Assembly (NCBI GenBank): GCA_963556495.2
Contig: OY747715.1
Coordinates: forward strand, 580,001-644,000
DNA length: 64,000 bases
Direction of reading: 5' to 3'
Source of the DNA: Valencia hispanica
Lineage: Eukaryota > Chordata > Actinopteri > Cyprinodontiformes > Valenciidae
How positions within the stretch are numbered: position 1 is the stretch's first letter; the number at the start of each line of letters is the position of its first letter. This document shows, piece after piece, positions 17,001 to 28,600 of this stretch. The position numbers and the translations under genes were made by a program. Under the pieces are notes generated by a model. The model was not told where the DNA came from and did not search any database. It worked only from the letters and a program-made list of their open reading frames with translations.

Positions 17001-18870
17001 GTCATACCACAGTAATACTATAGTACAGTCATACCACAGTACCAAAGTAATACTATAGTACAGTCATACCACAGTAATACTATAGTACAGTAATACCACA
17101 GTACCACAGTAATACTATAGTACTGTCATACCACAGTAATACTATAGTACAGTCATACCACAGTAATGCTATAGTACAGTCATATCACAGTAATACTATA
17201 GTACAGTCATACCAAAGTAATACTATAGTACAGTCATACCACAGTACCAAAGTAATACTATAGTACAGTCATACCACAGTAATACTATAGCACAGTAATA
17301 CCACAGTACCACAGTAATACTATAGTACAGTCATACCACAGTAATACTATAGTACAGTCATACCACAGTAATACTATAGTACAGTCATATCACAGTAATA
17401 CTATAGTACAGTCATACCACAGTAATACTATAGTACAGTCATACCACAGTACTACTATAGTACAGTCATACCACAGTAATACTATAGTACTGTCATACCA
17501 CAGTAATACTATAGTACAGTCATACCACAGTACCAAAGTAATACTATAGTACAGTCATACCACAGTAATACTATAGTACAGTCATATCACAGTAATACTA
17601 TAGTACAGTCATACCACAGTAATGCTATAGTACAGTCATACCACAGTACCAAAGTAATACTATAGTACAGTCATACCACAGTAATACTATAGTACAGTCA
17701 TACCACAGTAATACTATAGTACAGTCATACCACAGTAATACTATAGTACAGTCATACCACAGTAATACTATAGTACAGTCATACCACAGTACTACTATAG
17801 TACAGTCATACCACAGTAATACTATAGTACTGTCATACCACAGTAATACTATAGTACAGTCATACCACAGTACCAAAGTAATACTATAGTACAGTCATAC
17901 CACAGTAATACTATAGTACAGTCATACCACAGTAATACTATAGTTCAGTCATACCACAGTAATGCTATAGTACAGTCATACCACAGTACCAAAGTAATAC
18001 TATAGTACAGTCATACCACAGTAATACTATAGTACAGTCATATCACAGTAATACTATAGTTCAGCCATACCACAGTACCAAAGTAATACTATAGTACAGT
18101 CATACCACAGTAATACTATAGTACAGTCATATCACAGTAATACTATAGTTCAGCCATACCACAGTACCAAAGTAATACTATAGTACAGTCATACCACAGT
18201 AATACTATAGTACAGTCATACCACAGTAATACTATAGTACAGTCATACCACAGTAATACTATAGTACAGTCATACCACAGTAATACTATAGTACAGTCAT
18301 ATCACAGTAATACTATAGTACAGTCATACCACAGTAATACTATAGTTCAGCCATACCACAGTACCAAAGTAATACTATAGTACAGTCATATCACAGCAAT
18401 ACTATAGTTCAGCCATACCACAGTACCAAAGTAATACTATAGTACAGTCATACCACAGTAATACTATAGCACAGTCATACCACAGTAATACTATTGTTCA
18501 GTCATACCACAGTACCAAAGTAATACTATAGTACAGTCATATCACAGTAATACTATAGTTCAGCCATACCACAGTACCAAAGTAATACTATAGTACAGTC
18601 ATACCACAGTAATACTATAGCACAGTCATACCACAGTAATACTATTGTTCAGTCATACCACAGTACCAAAGTAATACTATAGTACAGTCATACCACAGTA
18701 ATACTATAGTACAGTCATATCACAGTAATACTATAGTACAGTCATATCACAGTACCACAGTAATACTATTGTACAGTCATACCACAGTACCATAGTAATA
18801 CTATAATACTGTTATACCAGAGTACCACAGTACCACAGTATTACTTTAGTACTGTCATACATGGTACCCT
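8064..18870. repeat. 10.8-kb satellite-like array (27- and 35-bp units)
   Basis: An uninterrupted array of hundreds of units sharing the core ACCACAGTAATACTATAG. Left of about 11250 the dominant unit is 35 bp and often alternates two versions (TACCACAG and TACCATAG), making a 70-bp dimer; to the right the 8-bp cassette is mostly lost and the unit is 27 bp. Marker variants (ATTAAAGTCATACC, ATTTTACAGTCATGCC) recur at about 11155, 12371, 13346, 15334 and 16673, showing block amplification. TACTATAGTA is a perfect 10-bp palindrome in almost every unit. Minus-strand nine-residue repeats (YDCTIVLLW) are translations of the array. The array begins 336 bp upstream of the camk2a ATG. Confidence 0.95.
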
Positions 18871-19602
18871 GTACCAGTGAGGGGCCCCTCACTGTTGTGG
18901 CCCCTGAGCTGAAGGTGTTCAGCCTGGTAGGGTATCATCAGGTTTACTGAGTAGAGATGAATAAAGGTTCTGGAGCGGTTCTGAAGGTCCGGTAGCTGCA
19001 GGGTTTTCTATCTTCCACCTAGTTATTTTTAGATTCTGGTTCCGCTGGGATCTGCTCTCTTCTCTTCTTTCTTTCCGTCCTCCTGTCATTCTCTTTCTGC
19101 TTGGTTTCTTCCTCCTCCTCCTCCTCCTCCTCCTCCTCTGGTCTCCTCTGGTCTCCAGAGAGGAGGAGGAGGAGGAGCAGAACCATTAGCAAGTCCAACA
19201 GAACCTCTGAGCAGAAGCTCTGCTTCAGACGATGTCAGGTTCAGGTCCAGCCCAGTGAGTAAAGCTTCATAAAGTATTCACACCCCCAGTTTCTTTGCTT
19301 TGTTTCAAAGCATAAAAAACTTTTCAATATCAACCTGAAAATAACTGGAAGCAGAAATAAAAGCTTCAGTGTTGGTGTGAGACAGAATAGGTCGACTCTG
19401 GGTCTGTTTATTAGATGGAGTCATCCTATTTATGACATATGGAATAAAAGTAAGTTCAGAGACAGAAAGGACCTCCGGGTTGGACCCCCTGAGCTGATTG
19501 GAAGGATTATAAGACAAGGTTTGTAATTTCTGAAGTGAGTTTTCTCTCTGAGCCTCCGGTCCAATGATTAAACCTCCAGTTCCGTCGTGTCGAGCTGCAA
19601 AA
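18871..19602. other. Low-copy intergenic sequence
   Basis: Unique-looking sequence right of the giant array. It contains a CTC trinucleotide run (19108-19138) facing a GAG run (19160-19177), able to pair as a hairpin. A minus-strand open frame (19305-19655) matches nothing I know and overlaps retroelement sequence. Confidence 0.5.
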
Positions 19603-19868
19603 CAAGGCAAGGCAAATTTATCTGTGGAGCATACTTTGGCAACAAGGTAATTCAAGGAGCTTTACATGATTAGAGGGTAAAGTCCATCCATCCATCCATT
19701 TTCTGTACCCATCCATCCTGATGCAGGGTTGCGGGGGGGCTGGTGCTTATCTCCAGCAGTCAAGGGGCGAGAGGCGGTGTACACCCTGGACAGGTCGCTA
19801 GTCCATCACAGTAGAGGGTAAAGTAAAAACAGCAATTCAGCAAGAAGCAAAACATATGATACATGAAA
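19603..19868 (-). mobile_element. L2-type LINE 3' tail, antisense
   Basis: The reverse complement resembles the end of the copy at 2700-2867 (ATCATGTAAAG, CTTGTTG, then repeated CCTTG). It is interrupted by a 128-bp insertion at 19684-19811. Confidence 0.65.
19684..19811. mobile_element. 128-bp interspersed repeat with perfect 13-bp target-site duplication
   Basis: Begins with CCATCC repeats followed by TTTTCTGTACC and ends CAGGTCGCTAGTCCATCACAG, a repeat that I recognise as widespread in teleost genomes. It is bounded by TAGAGGGTAAAGT at 19671-19683 and again at 19812-19824, so both ends are exact. No coding capacity. Confidence 0.75.
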
Positions 19869-20560
19869 GCATTACTTTCATGTATCATAGGGAACGATGA
19901 AAGATTTAGCAGACTCCGCATGCTCCATAAATGGTTGAAGAAACAATCAGCTGAGAAGTCGTTCACATTTATTAATAATTTCAAAGTATTTGGAAGTGCT
20001 AACCATCTGTTCAAAGCAGGCCAACGTTATCTTAACAAGGCCAGAGTAAGACTGTTAGCAGCAAACATTTTTTCTTATCAAATCAGAAAGCAAAACACTT
20101 GCTCCCAAAAGCTGACCTTGAGGTGCCCATGGATATCAGAGAACAAAAACAGCAAGTCATGATGACACCACAGGACCGAACAGATAAACAACCATCAGAG
20201 ATTAAGTCTTCATCTTCCTGTGACTCAGCCACACCAAATGAGTCTCCATTTAGAAACTTTACAGACAGACTGAATGAGCAAATCAAATTTGGGACACAAT
20301 TAACACCTAAACTTAGACTACACCAAACCCCTGGGACTACTGTCAATAAGCCTGGGAGCTTCCCCCCACTGATTATTACAGATATTTGATATTTGAGGGA
20401 ACCGGGCAGGAAATCTACCCCTACCGTCTCACAGAAATTGCCCGGCATCCCTGAGTTTAGCATACCAGTGATTATCAGCAGCAGGAAACATAAACCGTTA
20501 ACCACACGCTCTCATATTAAACAAAATCTCAAATATATAACCTGTTAGAAGGTTCAGCTC
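19869..20560 (+). other. Probable L2 5' region
   Basis: AT-rich sequence leading without a break into the endonuclease-coding part of the L2 copy. Open frames of about 100 codons occur on both strands (for example 19863-20162 plus), but I recognise no domain; this may be the 5' UTR or ORF1 part of the LINE. Confidence 0.4.
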
Positions 20561-23385
20561 CCCATCATCACAATACTTAAGTTAGATTTATTAAACATTA
20601 GATCTCTATCCGGGAAGTCTTTTCTTATCAATGACTTCATCACTGAGCATAATTTACACGCCCTTTTTTTATCAGAAACTTGGCTAGATGAAAATAACGA
20701 AACAACTTCATTAATAGAATCTACTCCTCCAAATTACAATTCCTTAAGCGAGAGTAGGAAACACAAACGAGGTGGAGGTGTAGCCACCATTTTTCACAAC
20801 TCAATGAACTTTAAAAGGGTAACTCTGGGCACGTTTGATTCTTTTGAATACCTAGCCAGCCAGATAAATGAGCCTAACAAAGCATTATTTCTAAGTTTAT
20901 ATAAACCAAAAAAACTTAACTCTAACTTCTTTAATGATTTCAATGACCTTCTTTCTGTAATATGTATCGACTATGACCAACTAATCATCGTGGGGGACTT
21001 TAACATCCATACCGACAACCCCCAAGATAGACAAGCAAAAACGTTAGATGCTACTCTCCACAACTTCGGCCTGATCCAGCATGTCAAACAACCAACACAC
21101 AATAAAGGACACACTCTGGACTTAATTATCAGCAAAGGTTTAAATATTTCTGACATCTCGGTAATTAATATTGCATTATCTGACCATTTCTGTATTTTCT
21201 TTGAAAGTACCATCTCTGCTAAATTATCCAGCCACATTAAGACCACTATAAAAAAGCGTTTTCTAGGGGACAGTTCAGTAGAAACCACATCCCCCTCATC
21301 TCCCAACTCAAACTCAGTAAATAAGTTGGTAGATAATTTCCTTGCGAAAATCTCAGACATCATGGATTCCATTGCTCCAACTAAAGTGAAAGTAGTCTCA
21401 GGTAGAAAGAAGTCTCCGTGGACAAGTAATCCACTGGTACGTAGTGAAAAAAGAGAGTGTCGACGAGCCGAGAGAAAATGGCAGAAAACTCGACTCCAGG
21501 TTCACTGTGAGATCTACAAAGAGAGACTAAATAGATATCAGCTAACTATAAAACATGCTAGGGAATCGTTCTTTTCTGAAATCATCAACAGAAACATTAA
21601 TAATGCACAGACTCTATTTGCAACAGTGGAAAGACTAACTAATCCTTTAGTGACAGTAGCCCCTGAACTAAATTCTACCAGGGCCTGCAATGAATTTGCC
21701 AGCTTTTTCACTGAAAAGATTCTAACAATTAGACGGTTAATCTGTACCTGAATATTGAACCCACAACCAGTGCCATCCCCAATCAACAACAATGTAGAGA
21801 AAATGTCTGAATTCCACGAATTAAACCAGAACAGCTTTGAAAAAATCATAATCCAATTTAGCTCCTTCTCTTGCTGTCTTGATATCCTACCCACAGCTTT
21901 TCTAAAGAAAGTTCTTCCTGTTATTGGTTCTGATCTTGTTCAAATAGTGAACTCATCACTGCTATCAGGTGTCTTCCCTCAGGCTTTAAAAACAGCAGTT
22001 ATTAAACCACTGCTAAAGAAGAAAAATCTGGACAACACGTTAATGCAGAACTACAGGCCAATCTCTAATCTTCCATTCATCAGTAAAAAGCTGTGTTTCA
22101 GCAGTTAAATGGCTTCAAAACAATGACCAACCGTTTTGATGTTTTTCAGTCTGGTTTCCGTGGTAACCACAGCACCGAGACTGCCCTTGTCAAAGTATTC
22201 AATGACATCCGCATAAATACAGACTGTGGTAGAACCACAGTGCTGGTTCTGTTGGACCTCAGTGTTGATCATGATATTTTATTGGAACGACTGGAGAGCT
22301 GGGTCGGACTCTCTGGTACAGTACTTGGCTGGTTCGAGTCTTACCTAAAGAACAGGGACTTCTATGTTTCAATAGGAAACTTTTCATCAGAACGAACAGA
22401 AATCACATGTGGGGTGCCACAGGGCTCCATCCTGGGGTCCCTCTTATTTAATATCTACATGCTCCAACTAGGCAAGATTATAACAACCAATAACATTAGC
22501 TACCATAACTACGCGGATGACACTCAGCTTTACATTACAATGTCACCAGGTGACTCTGAACCCATTCAAACCTTAAATCAATGCATTGACCAAATAAATG
22601 GATGGATGTGCCATAACTTTCTCCAGTTGAATAGAAACAAAACAGAAGTCATTATTTTGGACCTAAAGAGGAACGATCAACAGTCAGCACACAGCTTCAG
22701 TTAATACAGCTAGAAACTACTGATCAGGCCTGAAATCTAGGTGTAGTAATGGACTCAGACCTGAACCTCCAGGGTCACATAAAGGTCAATAACAAGGTCA
22801 GCCTTCTATCACCTGAAGAACATTTCTAGGATTAAAGGACTGATGTTGCAACAGGACCTAGAAAAACTCATCCATGCGTTTATCTTTAGTCGGATTGATT
22901 ACTGCAACAGCGTCTTCACAGGTCTGCCTAAAAAGTCAATCAGACAGCTGCAGCTGATCCAGAACGCTGCTGCTCGTGTTCCTCACCAGAACCAGGAAAG
23001 TAGAGCACATCACCCCAGTTCTAAAGTCCTTACACTGGCTCCCTGTAGCTCAGAGAATAGACTTCTAAATACTTTTACTAGTTTATAAATCATTACATGG
23101 CTTAGCACCAAAATATGTTGAAGACCTGTTGTCACGGTACCAACCACCAAGACCACTCAGGTCCTCCAACTCTAGCCTACTAAACATCCCTAGACTCAGA
23201 ACTAAACATGGAGAAGCAGCTTTCAGTTTCTATGCTCCCCTTATCTGGAACAAACTTCCTGACGAGTGTAGAGCTGCTGAAACTCTGAACTGCTTTAAAT
23301 CGAGACTAAAAACTATCTGTTTAGGTCCAACAGAACCAGCATTGTGGTTCTACCACAGTCTGTATTTATGGGGATGTCATTGAAA
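20561..23385 (+). mobile_element. L2-type LINE, near-complete ORF2, inactivated
   Basis: Reads through an APE endonuclease domain (LLNIRSLSGKSF near 20590, FLSETWLDENN near 20670, catalytic IIVGDFNIH near 20985, SDHFCIFF near 21178) and a reverse transcriptase domain (NYRPISNLPF near 22050, [14 protein letters not shown] near 22150, [10 protein letters not shown] near 22415, catalytic YADDTQLY near 22510), then the C-terminal FSRIDYCNSVF pattern near 22880. The frame is broken near 21745-21755, near 22090 and near 22705, so no full-length protein is possible. The order EN-RT and motif wording fit the L2 clade. Confidence 0.88.
20575..22704 (+). pseudogene. L2 ORF2 (endonuclease / reverse transcriptase) pseudogene
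   Basis: The open part 20575-21751 covers the endonuclease and linker; it stays open upstream of the first ATG (20804), showing the true protein began further left. A stop at 21749 and frame changes near 21755 and 22090 separate the linker and RT segments. The RT palm motif YADD is intact but LLDLSVDHD lacks the usual Ala-Phe-Asp catalytic pattern (AFD in most L2 copies), so the enzyme is dead on two counts. Confidence 0.8.
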
Positions 23386-23389
23386 ACAT

Positions 23390-24095
23390 TGACTAGGACA
23401 GGCTCAGTGCTGTGGTTACCACGGAAACCAGACTGAAAACATCAAAGCGTTTGGTCATTGTTATGAAGCTATTTAACTGCTGAAACAGCTTTTTCAATAA
23501 TCTTACTGATGAATTGAAGATTAGAGATCGGCCTGTAGTTCTGCATTAACATGTCGTCCAGATTATTCTTTTTTAGCAGTGATTTAATAACTGCTGTTTT
23601 TAAAGCCTGGGGGAAGAGACCTGACAGGAGGGATGAGTTCACTATTTGAATCAGATCAGACACAATGACAGGGAAAACTTTCTTAAGGAAAGCTGTGGGT
23701 AGGATATCAAGACAGGAAGAGGAGGAGCTTAATTGGATAATGATTTCTTCAAGGTTTTTTGGTTTAATTCATGGAATTCTGAAATTTTTTCTACCTTAGT
23801 GTTAGTTGGGTATAACATTGGTAGTTGGCTTGTTAGGATCTTTTCAGTGAAAAAGCTGCAAATTCATTGCAGGCCCTGGTAGAGTTTAGTTCAGGAGCTA
23901 CTGTCACTGGAGGATTAATTAGTCTTTCGACTGTTGCAAATAGAGTCCGTGCATTATTAATGTTTCTGTTAATGATTTCCGAAACGAAAGATTCCCTAGC
24001 ATCTTTTAAAGTTAGCAGATATCTGTTCAGTCTCTCTTTGTAGATCTCATAGTAAACCTGGAGTCGAGTTTTCCGCTGTTTTCTCTCATGATGAT
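23390..24095 (-). mobile_element. L2-type LINE fragment in inverted orientation
   Basis: The reverse complement aligns with the linker and early RT part of the preceding element (about 21470-22175): it encodes SDLIQIVNSSLLSGLFPQAL, NYRPISNL and, at its far end, the same Thr-Glu-Thr-Ala box. It directly abuts the 3' end of the plus-strand copy, forming a large inverted repeat. Confidence 0.82.
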
Positions 24096-24099
24096 TTTA

Positions 24100-27000
24100 T
24101 TTTTTAGGTTTACAGGGAAAATTATTGGTTAAAAAAGTGATGAAGAGGTACACTGGCTAATGGTTGTGGTGCAGATATTTGATTTTAAAATGATTTTGAT
24201 TAATGTATATGGGTACAAAAACTGGTCTCTCAACCGACATATGATGTTAAAGTTAACCCAAGCTATCAGGGAAAGGAGCACAGCTTATGGCAAGGACATT
24301 ATAATAACAGGAGGTGATTTTTAACATGGGACCTAAGTCCTGGCTTGACAATTCAATTCAATTCAAAAATACTTTATTGATCCCAGAGGGACATTAAGTG
24401 GAGTAGCTCATATAATTAGTTCTTTAAGGAGTTGTTGTAGATGATGATGGCTGTGAGCAGGAAGGATTTCCTGTAGCGGTCTGTATTGCAGCGAAACTGA
24501 AGAAGCCTCGGACTGAAGACGCTCTGTTGTTGTATGACTGTCTCATGAAGAGGATGCTCAGGGTTGTCCATAATCTTTTTGATTTTATGAAGAATCCTTC
24601 TTTGCATCATCACCTCCAGATGTTCCACAGTCGTCCCCAGAACAGAACCAACCTTCTTTATCAGGTTGTTGAGCCTTTTTATGTCCCTGGCTCTGATGCT
24701 GCTACCCCAACAGATGATGGCTGAAGAGATTACACTCTCCACAACAGACTTGTAGAAGATCTGCAGCATCTTGCTGCAAATCTTGAAGGACCTAAGCTTC
24801 CTCAAGAAGTCCAGTCTGCTCTGTCCCTTCTTGTAGACGGTTTCACTGTTCAGTCTCCAGTCCAGTCTGTTGTCAAGGTGAACTCTGAGGTATTTATACT
24901 CCTCAACCACCTCCACTTCTTCTCCCATGATGGAAACAGTGTTTGACTTATCCCTGTTTCTTCTGAAATCTACAATCATCTCCTTTGTTTTGTTCACATT
25001 CAAGGTGAGACGATTGTTTCCACACCATGTCACAAAGCGGTCCACCAGCTCTCTGGATTCAGCTTCTTGTCCATCTCTGATACATCTGAGTATTTCTGCA
25101 GATGACGGGTCTCTGATTTGTACTGGAAGTCTGAGGTGTACAGATTGAAAAGGAATGGTGAGAGTACGGTCCCTTGTGGTGCTCCTGTGCTGCTGATCAC
25201 CTGGTCTGACACACAATTCTTCAGTCTCACAAATCGTAGTCTGTTGGTCAGGTAGTCATTGATCCAGGCGATTGTTGAGGCTCCACCTGTGTCTTCAGGA
25301 CAGGAAATCAGGCTGAGTTGTGTTAAATGCAAAATGTGATTTTCAATCATCTCCTCTCAAGGATCATTGTCTTATTGGTCTGTCACTCTCAATAATTAAA
25401 CAAAATCAAACAATATTTGGAAATTTAACAATACTTTGTTGCTGAACGAAGAATTCTGTAATCAGATTAGAAGTGTCTAGAAACCATTGATATTGATTTG
25501 TCAGATATAAGTAAATGGGAGTGGTTTAAATTTCGAGTAAAGCAACAAGCTACTGAAACTGGTAAGACAATAGCCAACAAGCATAAACTTAAACAAAAGG
25601 AAATAGTAGAAAAGATAAGTTTATTATGTGGAAAACCTAACATAACTGTAGAAGAAAAAGAAGAGTTACACATACTCCAGAACCGATTAGATGATATATA
25701 CTTGGAGAAGGTGAAAGGCGCCTTTGTAAGATCAAAAGCCAAGTGGATAGAGCAGGGGGAAAATAACTCTTTATATTTTTATAGCCTTGAAAAATGGAGA
25801 CAGACTTAAAAAATGTTTAACAAAATTGAACCAAAATGGAATTATTATTCAGGACACAAATCAAATAGCAGAGGAAGTATGTAAATTCTATAGCAAGTTA
25901 TACAAGAAAAAAATTCAGAGTGATGATTGTGATGCTTTTGTGAATAATGTAAACGAAAATGTAACAAAACTAACAGATGAAGATAACCTTTTACTAGAAA
26001 GAGATGTAACCTTAATAGAAATTGAAACAGCTTTAAAACAAAGGAAGAATGGCAAATAACCAGGTATTGACGGTTTAACTATAGAATTTTTCAAGACTTT
26101 TTGGACAAATATAAAGAATTTATTATTTAACGTGTATCTCGATTGCATTAAAAATGGTCAGTTATCCCCAACAATGAAAACTGGTCTAATAACCTTGTTG
26201 CCAAAACCCAATAAAGACTTATTACTATTAGATAATTGGAGACCTATGACTCTACTTTGTAATGATTATAAATTATTATCTTTGGTATTTGCTAAAAGAG
26301 TAAAAAAATGTCTTGAATAAGTTAATAGACGAATTCCAGTCAGCCTTTATTATAGGCAGACATATTCATAATAATGTGAGACTAATTATGGATATGTTAG
26401 ATTACCAGAGCCTTATCAACACAGAAAGCCTAATATTGTTTATTGATTTTTTTCAAGGCATTCGATTCTGTCAAACATGACTTTTTACTGAAGCCACTCC
26501 AACTTTTTGGGTTAGGCAACAACTTTTGTAAGGTAATTAGAATGTTTTATGACCAAATATACAGTTATATTTCACTTCAATCAGGCATCACTCCAAGAAT
26601 CAATGTCTCTTGTGGAATAAGACAATGGTGTCCTATTTCACCAAAATTATTCATTCTATGCACGCAGCTTTTGGCTTATTTTGTAGTAAATAATAAAGAC
26701 CTTGAAGGGATAACAGTTTGTGACACAGAATTGAAAAATAGCCAATTTGCTGACGATACAGTGTTATTTCTAAAGGACAAATCAATTCTTCAGAAAGCTT
26801 TAAATGTGATTTCTGTTTTTTCCAGGGCATCAGGCCTTTGCCTTAATCTTAAAAAATGTGAAGTATTACCGTTGTATAATTGCACTGAGACTGTGATGGA
26901 GATGATACCAGTGAAAAATGATGTGAAATCCTTGGGCATTCATTTATCAAAAAACTTGGAAATGAGAGAATCCAAAAATATTAAAGAGAGATTAGAAGAA

Positions 27001-28240
27001 ATAAAAAGAAACCTAAATAATTGGTTAACAAGAGACTTTTTAGAATATTTTAGGACGTAACCTCTTGTCAAAATCAGAAGGGATCTCTAAATTAATTTAC
27101 TCAAGTTACTCTCTATATATTGGTCCACAAAACATAAAAAAAGCAAATATTATAATTTACCAATTTATCTGGCGTAATAAAACGCACTTCATCAAAAAAA
27201 TCACAACTTGTAAAGGATTATAACAAAGAGGTGTTAAAATCAATTGATTTTGAATGTATGGTTGGAGTTTTAAGAGTTAAGTGGTTAAAAGCTTTTTTAG
27301 ATAAACCTGATTCTCTATGGTTTCATATTCCCAAAAATATTTTTGCTATAGTGGGAGGCTTGGAGTTTATTTTGAAGTATGATTTCGATGTATCCAAATG
27401 GCCAGTAAAGCTTTCTGAATGTCATAAGCAAGTTCTTCATTATTGGAGGATGGTATTTACCCATAATTTTACACCACATGGCTCCACCTTGTGGAACAAC
27501 AGAGTAATAACAATAAGAAGAAAAACACTTTTTTAAAGAAGTTGGATTGAAAAGGGAATCGTTTTCATCACAGATATATTAGACGAACAAGGCAATTTTC
27601 TTAGGTTTACGGATTTTAAAACAAATTTAAATATACAAAGTTCAATAAGGGATTATAATAAGGTGTGTAAAGCAATACCAATAGCCCTATTAAACATGAT
27701 ACAAAACTATTTACATTATTCCAAAAGTTGTGAATTGGCTGAAAACAAAAATGAAGAAAATTACACAACTAAACTTACTGCAAAAACTTACTTTTTGGTA
27801 ATGACGACCTTCTGAAAAAACTTTTTAGAATTTACAATATCATCATAATTATGGGCAAATACCATATTCATTAAAGTAAATGGCAAAACAAAAATCCATC
27901 CCTAATAGTGTTTAAAGTTGAACTAAGGGAATATTTTGCTTTTTTGAAACTACTGAAAGACTCAAGTAGTATAATTTACTCTCTTTGTGAAGATGTCTCT
28001 GATTTTCTGTCATTCTAATTTGTAAAGCTTCCATGTAACTTTATAAGAGTATGAAGACTGAGGAAAATATGTATGTGAATTGCTTTGACTTACCTGATAA
28101 GACTGAAGTGCCTTTGGTTAATTTATTTTATCTATTTTCTCTCAAATTTTTTTTTTTTTTTTAACTGTTATAGTTCTTCACTTATGTCTCCCTAAGAGAG
28201 ATTTTGTAAATTATATTTTGTAAATAAATTTGTTGAAAAA
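24100..28240 (+). mobile_element. L1-like LINE, split by a Rex1-like insertion
   Basis: 24110-24340 encodes part of an endonuclease ending IIITGGDFNM. The element resumes near 25365 with SDHCLIGLSLS-like residues and continues through KAKWIEQGENNSLYFYSLEK (25735-25795), PGIDGLTIEFFK (26062), LPKPNKDL (26198), a palm motif region FFKAFDSVKHDF (26445), GIRQWCPISP (26610) and FADDTVLF (26745). It ends in an A-rich stretch near 28240. These are L1/Tx1-type motifs. Several stops and frameshifts (25810, 26058, 26318, 27058) inactivate it, and the usual Gly of RQGCPxSP is Trp. Confidence 0.8.
24345..25360 (-). mobile_element. Rex1/CR1-like LINE, 5'-truncated, inserted in the L1-like element
   Basis: Minus-strand translation runs AWINDYLTNRLRFVRL, GAPQGTVLSPFLFNLY, NNRLTLNVNKTKEMIVDFRR, DFLRKLRSFKICSKML and HPLHETVIQQQ, the order found in Rex1-type reverse transcriptases of fish. 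It ends (plus-strand left side) in repeated ATTCA units after CAAAAATACTTTATTG, a typical tail of this group. The palm motif reads KYSDVSE instead of a DD pair, and the frame shifts near 25130, so it is inactive. Confidence 0.8.
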
Positions 28241-28457
28241 AAAAACAAAAAACCGAAGACTACAAATATGTCTCCCATCGTTGCTCTGGCGCCCTCTGGT
28301 GCACCCTCCATGCGCTACATATAGTCTATGCCTACTTTTTGCGCCACTGCTGGCTGGCCTGTAGACAGTAACACAAAGTATCCCAGGGCTGTTAAAAACA
28401 AAGTCGTGATGCTCAGAGGAGGGTCACTGCTCAAATAACCTGTTTAACATAGACTAT

Positions 28458-28600
28458 TCATACTGAAGCAGTACCACCACCTTTTCTGCCACTTCTGCCA
28501 TAAAAAGAGAAATTCATACCAGGAGGATAAGCCTCAGTGAGAACGGCTGGTTCATCTGTGCTCAGCCAAGTTTCTGTTAAAAACAAACAATCCACTTTAA
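28458..28600 (-). mobile_element. LINE endonuclease fragment
   Basis: Minus-strand codons give DCLFLTETWLSTDE and then GRSGRKGGGTAS, the N-terminal endonuclease pattern of L2/CR1-type ORF2. Only about 45 codons are recognisable; flanks are unrelated. Confidence 0.6.

Noticed and set aside
10768..17876. Minus-strand hydrophobic frames with repeated YDCTIVLLW that resemble membrane proteins
   Set aside because: Translations of the 27-bp satellite unit; the frame breaks wherever the 8-bp cassette occurs.
8064..18870. Regularly spaced repeats considered as a CRISPR array
   Set aside because: There are no unique spacers and the flanking genes are vertebrate with introns; it is an ordinary satellite-type array.
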